Source: Bacteroidales bacterium (GTDB taxonomy: Bacteria > Bacteroidota > Bacteroidia > Bacteroidales > F082). From it: 55,797 bases of DNA. Shown one piece after another: positions 33,525 through 42,597 of the stretch. Both the position numbers and the translations under genes were made by a program. The notes under the pieces are model-generated. The model was not told the DNA's origin. It did not search any database and saw only the letters and a program-made list of their open reading frames with translations. Where the stretch lies: positions 1 through 55,797 of the forward strand of contig JAGBVS010000155.1 of assembly GCA_017630195.1 (NCBI GenBank), given 5' to 3'. The number at the start of each line of letters is the position of its first letter. Within the stretch, counting starts at the first letter, position 1.

Positions 33525-35294
33525 TTATTTAATTACCGATATTTTTTCTGTGTAAACATTACCGTTACAATCTTGTATATTGAAAAGATATATTCCCGTT
33601 TTATAATTCGAAACATTAAGTTCCACATTATCAGAATCTATCACAATTTCATCAATTAACATCCCGATACTGTTATAAATCTTAACCTTCGACATATATC
33701 CTTTGGCAGACGACAATTTGACAATGTCTTTCGCAGGATTAGGATAAATTTTGTAAATATCTTCTTTCGTGTCAGGAGTGTTTTCGCCAACTTCTATAGT
33801 AAATATATGTGAAGCCTCAGCTCCAAATTCGCCATCGCCATCGATAGCGACATTGCCGTAACCGTCTATTATTCTATAGTATCCATCTCCGTAGCTGCAA
33901 CATATTCCATTTTTCATCATATCTGAAATAGTGAATCTAAGGCATTGGTTTTTAGGAAGACTTAGTGGAATCTCGTATAATTTTGTCGCCGTTGTGGGAC
34001 CGAAGATGTTTTCATAAGGTCCGCCTGAAGCTACTACGGTATTATCGTCTGTAACGATTTCCCATGTCACTTCATTGCCGAATTTATCTTGCATTAATTC
34101 GAGAACTACGTCGTCATTTTCATTCTCTATAAAAACTGTATTCTTCTTTTCACAAGTCGTTGTTATTGTCTTCAAAAAATCTAAAGGTTTTCCGTTAGCC
34201 TCCACTATTCTAAAGTCGATGTCGTGAGTCCCGATTGGAACATCCATATCGAATGTTATTTTTCCAATCTGATAAGATTCTATGCTGCCGTTCCATTCAT
34301 ATTCAAAGGTGTCGCCATTATCTATATCCATCAGCATCTTTATTGATGTTAATTCATCTAAGCCTCTGTTCATCATATCTATAGTAAATGACTTGCTGTT
34401 TGAGCACATCGAGTTATCTTTATATGAGATGTCATCGATGCTGGGAAATACCTCTTCTTGAGTTCCTATCAAAAATGGCAGACGAGCAACATTTAAAATA
34501 GGGCGCGATTCTGCTCCAATCATCTCATTCGTCACGAAAGCGACAAATTTCAAATGATTAATATTGACATCTACGCCGCTTGGATCGCCTATGATTTCTG
34601 GAATTATATATGTATATGTCTTCGTAATCAGAGTGCCTTCGGTTGTGGGGCTTATCGTCTCGCCCCATGTAGATGTTATGATATCACGAAAAACATGCAT
34701 GTGGCAGTAGTTGCCATCTACATATTGTTCCGGATTATTCATTCCATTATTTTGATAACCCCATATACTGTCTTGCAACATCTCTACTGTCAGATAATTG
34801 ATGTCATTATCGCTATCATGAACATAATATATCTCGACTGTAATTGTAGCTGTACGACTCAGCTCATCAACGACAACTAAACCACCAATATTGCAAGGAG
34901 CTTCCTGCTTGATAAACAAATTGACATCATGCTCCGACACACCAAGGTCAGCATAATCCTTACTTCTATTAATCTGTGAACTTGGATAGGCTTCTGTACC
35001 CAAAGCATGAATTATTATATTACCTTCTTGAGTAACTAAATTGGGGTATGTCGGGGTATCGAAACCATATATATTGGATACAAACACACGTTTAGGATAC
35101 TTTTTTATTATATTGTTGGTTTGCAAATGAGCCTGAGAACAACCTGGACAATTTCTGCCTGTAAATTCCTCTATAAGCACATTCTTCAACAAAGGTTCAG
35201 TTGTCACATATTGCTGCGCAAACATACTATTAACGTGATATAGTAAAGTTGCTGTAAACAATACAATTGACATTAGTATTTTTACAATTCTCAT
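33525..35294 (-). CDS. Omp28-related protein with a thioredoxin-like domain and T9SS sorting domain
   Basis: 589 residues. Signal peptide to about 27. Residues ~35-200 match the Omp28 family, a thioredoxin-like fold: LLKNVLIEEFTGRNCPGC with Cys49 and Cys52 as CxxC, then QGNIIIHALGTEAYPSSQINR. The middle region is beta-sandwich-like (SFTIDMMNRGLDELTSIKM). The C-terminus is a T9SS type A sorting domain (YKIYPNPAKDIVKLSS ... GIYLFNIQDCNG). Outer-surface disulfide or adhesin role is inferred; P. gingivalis Omp28 is a putative adhesin. First gene of a two-gene minus-strand operon. Confidence 0.88.
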   Translation of the reverse strand: MRIVKILMSIVLFTATLLYHVNSMFAQQYVTTEPLLKNVLIEEFTGRNCPGCSQAHLQTNNIIKKYPKRVFVSNIYGFDTPTYPNLVTQEGNIIIHALGTEAYPSSQINRSKDYADLGVSEHDVNLFIKQEAPCNIGGLVVVDELSRTATITVEIYYVHDSDNDINYLTVEMLQDSIWGYQNNGMNNPEQYVDGNYCHMHVFRDIITSTWGETISPTTEGTLITKTYTYIIPEIIGDPSGVDVNINHLKFVAFVTNEMIGAESRPILNVARLPFLIGTQEEVFPSIDDISYKDNSMCSNSKSFTIDMMNRGLDELTSIKMLMDIDNGDTFEYEWNGSIESYQIGKITFDMDVPIGTHDIDFRIVEANGKPLDFLKTITTTCEKKNTVFIENENDDVVLELMQDKFGNEVTWEIVTDDNTVVASGGPYENIFGPTTATKLYEIPLSLPKNQCLRFTISDMMKNGICCSYGDGYYRIIDGYGNVAIDGDGEFGAEASHIFTIEVGENTPDTKEDIYKIYPNPAKDIVKLSSAKGYMSKVKIYNSIGMLIDEIVIDSDNVELNVSNYKTGIYLFNIQDCNGNVYTEKISVIK

Positions 35295-35511
35295 AGATGA
35301 TTCATTTATAGGTTGTTGTTTATGATACGCTTAAGCTTAATAACGCAAAGTTCGTAATTTTATTTCAGAAATACAAGCGTTTTTAAATATTTTAAAAAAA
35401 TCAGAGGTATAACTTATTGATTATTAGTAAACGGGAATTGGAAACGGATGTTGGATGCGGAAACGGATGCGGAGAAAAATACGTGAAGATTCGCGCGATA
35501 CGTGGAGACGA

Positions 35512-36441
35512 TTACAGTTTTATCGAAAACTTCTTCAATCTCTCATCGAGCATATTCGCAGGAATTGTATCGGAGATATTCTTCGCAATGACGTTAAGAA
35601 GTCTTTCCTTGACGTAATCGTTTCTTACAACCAACGAAATCTCTCTGTTAGGCTCCGGATTGACGATAGGTCTAACATTAGCCTTTTGTTGTTCTGTCAA
35701 TAAGTCGATATGTAATTCTGGGATGATGGTGTAGCCTCCATTGGTATCGACAATCTTTATCAAAGTGTCGATGCTGCCTGCTTCGTATGTGGTGGAGAAT
35801 CCTGAGTCAGATTCGCAGAGTCGCATCACTTGGTTACGCAGACAGTGTCCTTCCTTCAAGACCCAGAGATGTTCCGTAGGAATATGATTCATCTCGTACT
35901 CCTTAATAATATTATATAAAGGCTCGGTAGGGGAGACGTAGGCAAAGAATCTCTCGTAATACACTGGAATCTCCAGGAAATTAGGATTGTTGAGCGGTGT
36001 CGCCAATAATGCCATATCGATTTCCGCCTTCTCCAACTGGTTTATTATCTCTGCCGTCGTGATTTCTTTTACATGAAGATTGATGTTCGGATTTCTCTCC
36101 TGAAGCACGTTGAACAGCTTAGGCAAGATATAAGGTGCTACGGTAGGAATGATTCCCAAAACGACTTTGCCCGATTCCTGCTGGCGCTCGTTCATCGCCA
36201 ATTCCTTAAACTGTTTGGCATTATAAAGAATAACTTTAGCCTGGTCGATGAGACGTTTGCCTATCTCGGTAGGAGCGATAGGCTGAGCTTTCCTGTCGAA
36301 AATGCTTATCTCTAATTCTTGTTCCAACTTCTGAATCATCATGCTGAGCGTGGATTGTGTTACGTTGCATGATTCAGCTGCCTTTACGAAATGACGGTAT
36401 TTGTCAACCGCAATAATGTATTCTAATTGTTGTAAAGTCAT
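35512..36441 (-). CDS. oxyR: OxyR-type LysR family peroxide sensor
   Basis: 309 residues from ATG 36441 (MTLQQLEYIIAVDKYRHFVKAAE). LysR helix-turn-helix in residues ~1-60 (SCNVTQSTLSMMIQKLEQEL). The effector domain carries GHCLRNQVMRLCESDSG, with Cys200 and Cys209 at the same spacing as the E. coli OxyR C199/C208 pair, so peroxide sensing is well supported. The frame extends to 36510, but the added residues (LLTYRLIDLLTYRLKN) are translated from a TAAGTCTA word repeat and are not real. Divergent from the peroxiredoxin gene, with overlapping promoters. Confidence 0.94.
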   Translation of the reverse strand: MTLQQLEYIIAVDKYRHFVKAAESCNVTQSTLSMMIQKLEQELEISIFDRKAQPIAPTEIGKRLIDQAKVILYNAKQFKELAMNERQQESGKVVLGIIPTVAPYILPKLFNVLQERNPNINLHVKEITTAEIINQLEKAEIDMALLATPLNNPNFLEIPVYYERFFAYVSPTEPLYNIIKEYEMNHIPTEHLWVLKEGHCLRNQVMRLCESDSGFSTTYEAGSIDTLIKIVDTNGGYTIIPELHIDLLTEQQKANVRPIVNPEPNREISLVVRNDYVKERLLNVIAKNISDTIPANMLDERLKKFSIKL

Positions 36442-36448
36442 ATTTTTA

Positions 36449-36545
36449 AGTCTATAAGTCAATAAGTCTATAAGTCTATAAGTCAATAAGTTTGGGCGGA
36501 GTATATTCAAAGTCTGTTGACTGTTGTCCGTTGTCTGTTGACTTC
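36449..36545. repeat. TAAGTCTA and GTCTGTTGAC word arrays upstream of oxyR
   Basis: TAAGTCTATAAGTCAATAAG units (36449-36492) are the reverse complement of the GACTTATAGA arrays at 17909 and 20290. They are followed by GTCTGTTGACTGTTGTCCG units (36509-36545), similar to 13646-13680. Confidence 0.78.
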
Positions 36546-36562
36546 AATTGATAAAATCGATA

Positions 36563-36614
36563 CAAAGATAGAAAATATCTGTTTGACTTATGATATGTTT
36601 CCGTATTATTTTTG
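36563..36614. promoter_or_regulatory. Divergent oxyR / peroxiredoxin promoter region
   Basis: Plus strand: TTTG (36582-36585), 21 bp, TATTTTTG (36607-36614) for the peroxiredoxin gene. Minus strand: TATCTTTG (36570-36563) for oxyR. AGATA-N5-TATCT (36566-36580) overlaps the oxyR -7 box and lies just upstream of the peroxiredoxin -33; it is a candidate OxyR site. Confidence 0.7.
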
Positions 36615-36726
36615 TACTGTCAAAATGAACAAAAGCCTACGACGGAAGGTTAAAGACTAAAGTCGAAAGGCTAATGACAAAAGTAAAAAAATAAATTAAA
36701 AACAAACAAATTAAAACAGTAATAAA

Positions 36727-37443
36727 ATGGAAACAAACAACAATAATACAGTAAACGTAATGCCAAGAATTGGCGATAAAGCTCCAGCTTTCGTAGCAAA
36801 ATCAACACAAGGTGAAATAAACTTCCCATCAGACTATAAAGGCATGTGGAAAATCTTATTCAGCCATCCTGCCGACTTCACTCCGGTATGTACATCAGAG
36901 TTCATGTCATTCGGCAAATTAGCTGATGAGTTTGAAAGACTCAACACTCAGTTGGTCGGTCTCTCTGTGGATGGATTATACAGCCACATCGCATGGTTGC
37001 GCACTATCAAGGAAAAGATTGACTGGAAAGGCATGAAGGATATGGAAATCAAATTCCCTCTCATCGAAGACATCACAATGAATGTTGCCAAGATGTACGG
37101 CATGATTCAGCCAGGTGAGAGTTCAACATCAGCAGTTCGTGCGGTCTTCTTCATCGACCCATTCGACAAGATTCGCACCATCATGTACTATCCTCTCGCA
37201 TTAGGACGTAACTTCGACGAAATCATGAGAGTGTTGGTCGCCTTGCAGACAGCCGACAACTTCGGAGTAGCGATGCCAGCCGACTGGCGTCCAGGCGATG
37301 AAGTCATCGTTCCAACAGCAGGCTCATGCGGCGTGGCAAAAGAAAGAATGCAAAGCTCAGACGAAGACATGCACTGCTACGACTGGTTCTTCTGCACCAA
37401 AAAATTAAGCAAGGAGAAAGTAGAAGAAAAACTTGGAAAATAA
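36727..37443 (+). CDS. Prx6-type peroxiredoxin
   Basis: 238 residues. MPRIGDKAPAF, the peroxidatic Cys55 in PADFTPVCTSEF, and the long C-terminal arm with GSCGVAKE (Cys201) and HCYDWFFC are characteristic of the archaeal/bacterial Prx6 class, where the C-terminal cysteines resolve the sulfenate. Reduces hydrogen peroxide or organic peroxides in the cytoplasm. Divergent from oxyR and followed by a thioredoxin gene, so the sensor, peroxidase and possible reductant are clustered. Expression under OxyR is inferred from the shared intergenic promoter. Confidence 0.95.
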   Translation: METNNNNTVNVMPRIGDKAPAFVAKSTQGEINFPSDYKGMWKILFSHPADFTPVCTSEFMSFGKLADEFERLNTQLVGLSVDGLYSHIAWLRTIKEKIDWKGMKDMEIKFPLIEDITMNVAKMYGMIQPGESSTSAVRAVFFIDPFDKIRTIMYYPLALGRNFDEIMRVLVALQTADNFGVAMPADWRPGDEVIVPTAGSCGVAKERMQSSDEDMHCYDWFFCTKKLSKEKVEEKLGK

Positions 37444-37468
37444 TGAAATCCTAAAATACAGCCATGCA

Positions 37469-37921
37469 ATGAATTTTAAAATAATGTTAATGTTTGTGAT
37501 TATGCAGCTTCCAGCCTTGGAAGCTGCTTCTCAAAAAGTGACGCAAAAAGAAGGGAATACAAAAATGACAACGATAAATTTAACCAAAGAAGAATTTTTA
37601 AACAAGGTGATGGATTATGAAAATAATCCTAAAGAATGGAAATATAAAGGCGACAAACCTGCTATCATCGACTTTTACGCATCATGGTGCGGTCCATGCA
37701 AGATGTTGGCTCCTGTTCTCGAAGAACTCGCCAAGGAATATGAAGGACAAATCTATATATATAAGGTAGATACTGAGGCTGAAGAAGAATTGTCGCGAGC
37801 ATTTGGAATACGCTCCATTCCTACAATGCTGTTTGTCCCGATGAACGGCCAGCCGATGATGACACAAGGAGCGCTGCCAAAAACTGAACTCGATAAGATA
37901 ATAAAAGAGAGACTTTTATAA
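37469..37921 (+). CDS. Thioredoxin family protein
   Basis: 150 residues from ATG 37469. An N-terminal hydrophobic stretch (MNFKIMLMFVIMQLPALEAASQ) could be a signal peptide. The thioredoxin fold follows: AIIDFYASWCGPCKMLAPVLEELAKEY with the CGPC pair at Cys74/Cys77, and the cis-Pro in IRSIPTM. A cytoplasmic form could start at ATG 37565 (MTTINLTKEEF), so localisation is undecided. The frame also opens at TTG 37433 inside the peroxiredoxin end, which is unlikely to be used. The gene sits 25 bp downstream of the peroxiredoxin and is probably its electron donor if cytoplasmic. Confidence 0.9.
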   Translation: MNFKIMLMFVIMQLPALEAASQKVTQKEGNTKMTTINLTKEEFLNKVMDYENNPKEWKYKGDKPAIIDFYASWCGPCKMLAPVLEELAKEYEGQIYIYKVDTEAEEELSRAFGIRSIPTMLFVPMNGQPMMTQGALPKTELDKIIKERLL

Positions 37922-37922
37922 A

Positions 37923-38070
37923 GACTACAAGACAACAAGACAACAAGACAACAAGACAACAAGCTTTTTTCTGCCATAACTAAAAATGCTTAAACTAAAA
38001 TAACTAACAACACTGCCATCACTCCATCACTCCATCACTCCATTACTCCATCACTAACAACACTGCCATC
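37923..38070. repeat. AAGACAACA and CCATCACT word arrays
   Basis: AGACTACA/AGACAACA x5 (37923-37964), then CATCACTC/CATTACTC x6 (38012-38070). Between convergent genes, just before the shared terminator. Confidence 0.8.
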
Positions 38071-38103
38071 ACTATTGAAACTAACGCTATGCGTTATAAA
38101 AGA

Positions 38104-38131
38104 GGAGGCTGCTAAGATTTTAGCAGCCTCC
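38104..38131. terminator. Bidirectional terminator between thioredoxin and the 1415-residue adhesin
   Basis: Perfect 12-bp stem: GGAGGCTGCTAA (38104-38115) with TTAGCAGCCTCC (38120-38131), 4-nt loop. T-rich on both sides. The related GGCTGCT/AGCAGCC hairpin occurs at 42547-42564. Confidence 0.85.
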
Positions 38132-38158
38132 TTATCTTTAGACTTTAGACTTTAGTCA

Positions 38159-41100
38159 TTATTTAACAACAACTCTTTGAATCATTGTGTTGTCGCCATC
38201 TTGAATCTTGATGATGTACATGCCTTTTTCTAAGTCTTCAACATTGATTGTTGCGTCGCCTGAGATTTCAGTAGCTTTAACGCAACGACCTGTCATGTCG
38301 ATTAAGCTTACTTGAGCATTGCTATTATATTTAACATAGATTACAGATGTTGCTGGGTTAGGATATACAGTAACCATGCTGTTCAATTCAATTAAGCCGT
38401 CTTCGTCTGTAATGAAAGAAACTGATGCTGTTGGACCCCATTCACCGGCTTCGTTTTGAGCTGTACCGATTAAGTAATATTCTGTTTCTGGTTCGAGGTT
38501 TTCCCATGTCCAAACGTCAACTTCTGTGTAAGAGATACCTTCAGCTTGTAATTCACCTGCGATAGCGTCGATGCTTGATGCTTCAACTTCTGCTTTATCG
38601 AAGATAGAGTAGATGTAACCAGCAGCGAATTCGTTAGGTGTTACTGTTGATTTAGCTGATCTTGGTCCTAATACTTCGACTTCGATAGTAATTTCAGCGA
38701 TTTGTGGTTCTGGGTCTGATTCTAATGTTGTGAATGCTTCAATAGTTGCAGGAGCCCATTCGCCGCCTTCATTCATAGCTGTTACGATGACGTAGTATTC
38801 TGATGCTGGGTTGAGGTTGCTTAAAGTATGTTGGTTGTTGCCTGTGTAAGGAACGCCGTCGTTTTGTAATGCTGATACGATAACGTCTTCGCCCATGTAG
38901 TCGAACATAGCTTTAGAGATAGCGCCGATGTGGTATTCGTAAGTGTATTCGTTAGATGTTGTTGAAACTACTACAGATGTAGCGTTGATAGTTTCGATTT
39001 CAACAGAGACTTCAGCTGCTTCGTATTCGATTTCAGCTTCAGGAGTTGTGAAGATAACGTGTGTTGTTGGACCCCATTCGCCGGCTGCATTCATAGCTGT
39101 ACCGATGATGTAGTATTCTGTTTCTGGTTCGAACCATTCCCATGTCCAGATGTCGATTTCTGTATATGGAGTTTCGTCTTCGCGAAGTTCTAATGCTATA
39201 GCTTCAACACCACCTGCTGCTTCAACTTCAGCTGTTTCATATACTGAGTAGTGATATTCAGCTGTAAATTCGTTAGGTCTTGCTGTTGTCTTAGCTGAGT
39301 TAGCGTTAATAACTTCAACTTCGAAAGAAACCTTAGCGATTTGTGGTTCTTCTTCACCTTCAACGTCGATGCTTACTGTGAAAGCTTCTGTTGCTGATGC
39401 TACTAAGTAGTATGTACCAGCTGGAACTGTCATTGACAATTCGTTGCCACCGTTTCTCTTAGCTGAGCCGTCTGATAATACGAGGTTGTCAGCTAAAACA
39501 CCTGTACCCCAGTTGCCGTCGCAATCGTAGTGACGTAAGCCGATATAAATTTCTTTACCTGCGTATGCGCTGAGGTCAACAGTTCTTGTAACATAACCTT
39601 GTTCTGAGTTTTCATTGAATTCTTCGCTGTAAACAACAGTCCAGCTTTCATTGTCTTCTGAAACAACAACGCCATATTTGTCGTAGATATAGCTATAGTT
39701 CATTGGAGCTACATCTAATGAGAATGTTGATGTTGATGTGATAGAATATTTAGATGTTGTAACGATGAAGTTATCTGGAGTTAAAATACCTGTTGCGAAT
39801 GATAAAGAGTGGATACATGTGCTGTTGTCAGGACCTGAGATGCCGTAAGTGTTAGCCATTGTCCAGTTGTAGCTGTCTGTATCATATTGGAATGTTCTCC
39901 AGCCGTCGAGGCTATTGTCGTTGAAGTTCTTTGTGAAACTTGATGTTGTTGCTTCTGGATTTTCTGGATTTTCTGGTTGGTCTGGTTGATCTGAACCTTC
40001 ATCTGTTAATGTGAAATCGTCGATGAATAATGTGTAACCATCTGTGCAGTTGTAGTGACGGAAACCGATGTGGAGGTTTTGACCTGCGTATTCGCCAAGG
40101 CTTAATGTCAAGAGTTTTTCAGCTGGTTTGTTACATGTTTCTTCATAGATAGATGTGAAGTTAACATTGTCTGTAGAAACGACTACTGAGAAGTGTTCGT
40201 CATAATTGCTGTCTCTTCTGAATGATAATGTTGAAGTAGCTACAATGCTGTAAGCTTCAACTGTAGAGATGTAGTTGTCTGGAGTAAGAGCACCATCCCA
40301 ATCATCGTAAGAACTTGATGTCAATGTTGCATCGTTAATTCCCCAATCGCCAATATACCAATTGTAACCGTCGCCATCAGCGTCGATAGTGATGAAGTTG
40401 TCGAGGCTGCCATCGCTGAAGTCGAATGAGAATGATGTTTCGCCTGTTGGTTCTGGTGTTTCTTCTACAACGTAGTAGTTGTCAGCACCTGGACCGTCTT
40501 CGCCGTTGAAGTCTTCTGCATATAAAGCTAATTTACCGTTAGCGCCTTCGATAGCTGCATTGAATGTTGTTTCTTCTGAGAATGTGACTTTGTAAACAAC
40601 ATCAGCACCGTCTTGTGCTTCGCCTGGTAATGTGTAGTCATTGTTCAATTTTGCATAGTCAGGAGTTGATGTGAATGGGAATGAAGAAACTACGATAGCG
40701 TCTTCCCATGTGTCGCCTTCACCGCCTTCGTTATCTTCACCGCCTTCGTTGCCAGATACTGTTACATACTTAACATTGTCGATGCGGATACCGTTTGCCA
40801 TATTTCCGCAGTTGTGGTGAACGAATCCGACATGAACATTTTGACCTGCGTATTGTGAGAGATCTGCTGTTCTTACTTCAAAACCATCTGTTGCAGTTTC
40901 AAAGGCTTCATTCATAATAACTTGGAAGTTTTCACCGTCTGTAGAAATAACAACACCATAAACATCAAGATAATAGTATGGGTCTGTTGTGCTGATGTAC
41001 CATTCTAAATAATCACCATTGTTGATAGTGTAAGTTGATGTTGTGATTATATAGTTTTCTGGGTTAAGATTGAAACCAAGGTATGCCCATGAAGAGATAC

Positions 41101-42406
41101 AATTTGATTGATCGATACCGCTTCCTGGATTCAATACCCATTCATAAGTGTCACCGTCTTTGTCGATTGTGATCCAGCCGTCGATAGTACTTCCGTTATC
41201 GTCGAAGTCATCGAAGAAAACAACACTTTCTTCGCCTTCGTTGCCTTCACCTTCGTTGTCATCGCCGCCTTCGTTGTCATCGCCGCCTTCATTGTCATCG
41301 CCGCCTTCATTACCTTCGTTATCGTCGCCGCCTTCGTTGTTGCCGTCAACAGCTTCGAGAGTCCATGTTTCGATAGTGCCATTGTTGCCGTCGCAGTCAG
41401 CGAAGATGAAATATTCACCGCCATCAGCTACATATTCAACTTTGAAATATTTGTAGTTGTCGCAGTTTTTGATTTTGAAAGTTTCATTGCCGTTGTCAAC
41501 CATTTCGATAGCTGTTTTGTCTGTTGTGCTATAAGCGTCAACGTTCCAAGCCCAGCATTTTACATAGTAACCGTCAGCTGAAAGGAGATAATATTGGTTG
41601 TTGCCAGCATCTTCGAGTGTGAAGAGTTGAGAGTTTGATTCTGCATATTCAGCAACGCCAACACCGCCGAATGCGCCTGATTCGTGTTTTGTGTTGTTGA
41701 AAACGTTGAGGTAGTTGTTTGTAGAATTTGATTTGATACGATATTGTTGAGCTGTTTCTTCTTCATCGTCGTTGTCTTCGTTACCTTGTCCGCCTTCGAC
41801 TTCTAATTTAACGATAGGTCTTTGGTTGAAGAGGTAGCCATTACCACCGCAGTAGCTGTTTTCATTTGGGAATAAAGCGCCGGCTGGGTTTGTGTCGTGG
41901 AAGTCGAACATGATGCCGTTAGCGATTTGGTCGCTTGCCCATCTGATGTTCATGTTGCTAGCGTTAGCGCTTTTTGAAATAACGATAGCGAGGTTGTTTG
42001 TGCCGCTGTATGGGAATGGAGTGTTTAAAGTTATTGTTTCCCATTCTTCTTCACCGATAGTGACATTAGTACCTGAGTAAACTAAGGTAAGGTCTGATTC
42101 TGGTGTGAAGTTAGCTTGTGTGAGTTCAGATTTTGTTACTTCAGCGAGATAGACTTTCAAGTCTGCCACGGTCATAGAACCGAAAAATCCAGGAGTAGCA
42201 CATTTGAATGACAAGGATGTGATTTCGCAAGCTTGTCCGATTTCGCTGCTCTGGTAGAGCATTTCTGTCCATGAGTAAGCGTAAGAATTTCCGAACGGAG
42301 CTGTGTTAGTGTTACTAGCTCCATTGCCGATAGTAATTTCTTCGGCATGCAATGCAAATGGTGCAAACATCACCAAGAGCATTAAACTAAGTAAAAACTT
42401 TTTCAT
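38159..42406 (-). CDS. Giant T9SS adhesin with cleaved-adhesin modules, ricin-like and FN3-like domains
   Basis: 1415 residues. Signal peptide ending FAPFALHA. Residues ~22-202 form an N-terminal domain shared with the 2526-residue protein (PFGNSYAYSWTEMLY..SEIGQ). Residues ~217-354 look like a ricin-type beta-trefoil (QYRIKSNSTNNYLNVF). A D/N/E/G-rich linker spans 355-393. Cleaved-adhesin modules lie at about 394-551, 657-803 and 824-979. A PPC-like domain is split: its first half is ~565-650 (TWEDAIVVSSFPFTSTPDYAKLN) and its second half ~989-1017 (MTVPAGTYYLVASATEAFTV), with two adhesin modules between. Three ~105-residue FN3-like repeats (GTAMNAAGEWGPT) follow at 1021-1337, then a T9SS domain. 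Minus strand, probably monocistronic. Confidence 0.86.
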   Translation of the reverse strand: MKKFLLSLMLLVMFAPFALHAEEITIGNGASNTNTAPFGNSYAYSWTEMLYQSSEIGQACEITSLSFKCATPGFFGSMTVADLKVYLAEVTKSELTQANFTPESDLTLVYSGTNVTIGEEEWETITLNTPFPYSGTNNLAIVISKSANASNMNIRWASDQIANGIMFDFHDTNPAGALFPNENSYCGGNGYLFNQRPIVKLEVEGGQGNEDNDDEEETAQQYRIKSNSTNNYLNVFNNTKHESGAFGGVGVAEYAESNSQLFTLEDAGNNQYYLLSADGYYVKCWAWNVDAYSTTDKTAIEMVDNGNETFKIKNCDNYKYFKVEYVADGGEYFIFADCDGNNGTIETWTLEAVDGNNEGGDDNEGNEGGDDNEGGDDNEGGDDNEGEGNEGEESVVFFDDFDDNGSTIDGWITIDKDGDTYEWVLNPGSGIDQSNCISSWAYLGFNLNPENYIITTSTYTINNGDYLEWYISTTDPYYYLDVYGVVISTDGENFQVIMNEAFETATDGFEVRTADLSQYAGQNVHVGFVHHNCGNMANGIRIDNVKYVTVSGNEGGEDNEGGEGDTWEDAIVVSSFPFTSTPDYAKLNNDYTLPGEAQDGADVVYKVTFSEETTFNAAIEGANGKLALYAEDFNGEDGPGADNYYVVEETPEPTGETSFSFDFSDGSLDNFITIDADGDGYNWYIGDWGINDATLTSSSYDDWDGALTPDNYISTVEAYSIVATSTLSFRRDSNYDEHFSVVVSTDNVNFTSIYEETCNKPAEKLLTLSLGEYAGQNLHIGFRHYNCTDGYTLFIDDFTLTDEGSDQPDQPENPENPEATTSSFTKNFNDNSLDGWRTFQYDTDSYNWTMANTYGISGPDNSTCIHSLSFATGILTPDNFIVTTSKYSITSTSTFSLDVAPMNYSYIYDKYGVVVSEDNESWTVVYSEEFNENSEQGYVTRTVDLSAYAGKEIYIGLRHYDCDGNWGTGVLADNLVLSDGSAKRNGGNELSMTVPAGTYYLVASATEAFTVSIDVEGEEEPQIAKVSFEVEVINANSAKTTARPNEFTAEYHYSVYETAEVEAAGGVEAIALELREDETPYTEIDIWTWEWFEPETEYYIIGTAMNAAGEWGPTTHVIFTTPEAEIEYEAAEVSVEIETINATSVVVSTTSNEYTYEYHIGAISKAMFDYMGEDVIVSALQNDGVPYTGNNQHTLSNLNPASEYYVIVTAMNEGGEWAPATIEAFTTLESDPEPQIAEITIEVEVLGPRSAKSTVTPNEFAAGYIYSIFDKAEVEASSIDAIAGELQAEGISYTEVDVWTWENLEPETEYYLIGTAQNEAGEWGPTASVSFITDEDGLIELNSMVTVYPNPATSVIYVKYNSNAQVSLIDMTGRCVKATEISGDATINVEDLEKGMYIIKIQDGDNTMIQRVVVK
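41225..41345. repeat. Intragenic repeats encoding the GGDDNE linker
   Basis: Tandem 18-bp GCCGCCTTCGTTGTCATC units, with GAA/GAT and GGC codons repeated (minus strand GGDDNE). Slippage-prone. Confidence 0.8.
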
Positions 42407-42486
42407 AATTTAATTTATTTAATTAAGAATTTAATTGTTCAAAAACATGATAAATAAGTCTCGTTATAACAATATTATCAAGCTTG

Positions 42487-42494
42487 CAAATTTA
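42487..42494 (-). promoter_or_regulatory. -7 element of the 1415-residue adhesin gene
   Basis: TAAATTTG on the minus strand, 81 bp upstream of the ATG. No TTG at the expected spacing. Confidence 0.45.
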
Positions 42495-42546
42495 AAAACA
42501 AATTTCAAATAATGAAATAATTATGAATATATTTTTAACAAAAAAA

Positions 42547-42564
42547 GGCTGCTCGAAAGCAGCC
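42547..42564 (-). terminator. Terminator of the 2526-residue adhesin gene
   Basis: GGCTGCT (42547-42553), CGAA, AGCAGCC (42558-42564). The A-run at 42539-42546 gives a T-run on the minus strand. Confidence 0.82.
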
Positions 42565-42597
42565 TCCTTTTTGAACTATAGATTATAGTTTTAAGTT

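Noticed and set aside
36442..36510. N-terminal extension of OxyR by 23 residues
   Set aside because: Encoded by an intergenic word repeat; homologues start at MTLQQLEY.
37433..37468. TTG start of thioredoxin inside the peroxiredoxin gene
   Set aside because: No family similarity in the added residues, and two ATG choices exist downstream.
41108..41581. 157-residue plus-strand open frame
   Set aside because: Lies antisense to the low-complexity linker of the 1415-residue adhesin. Its Val/Phe/Ala-rich product is an artefact of the repeats.
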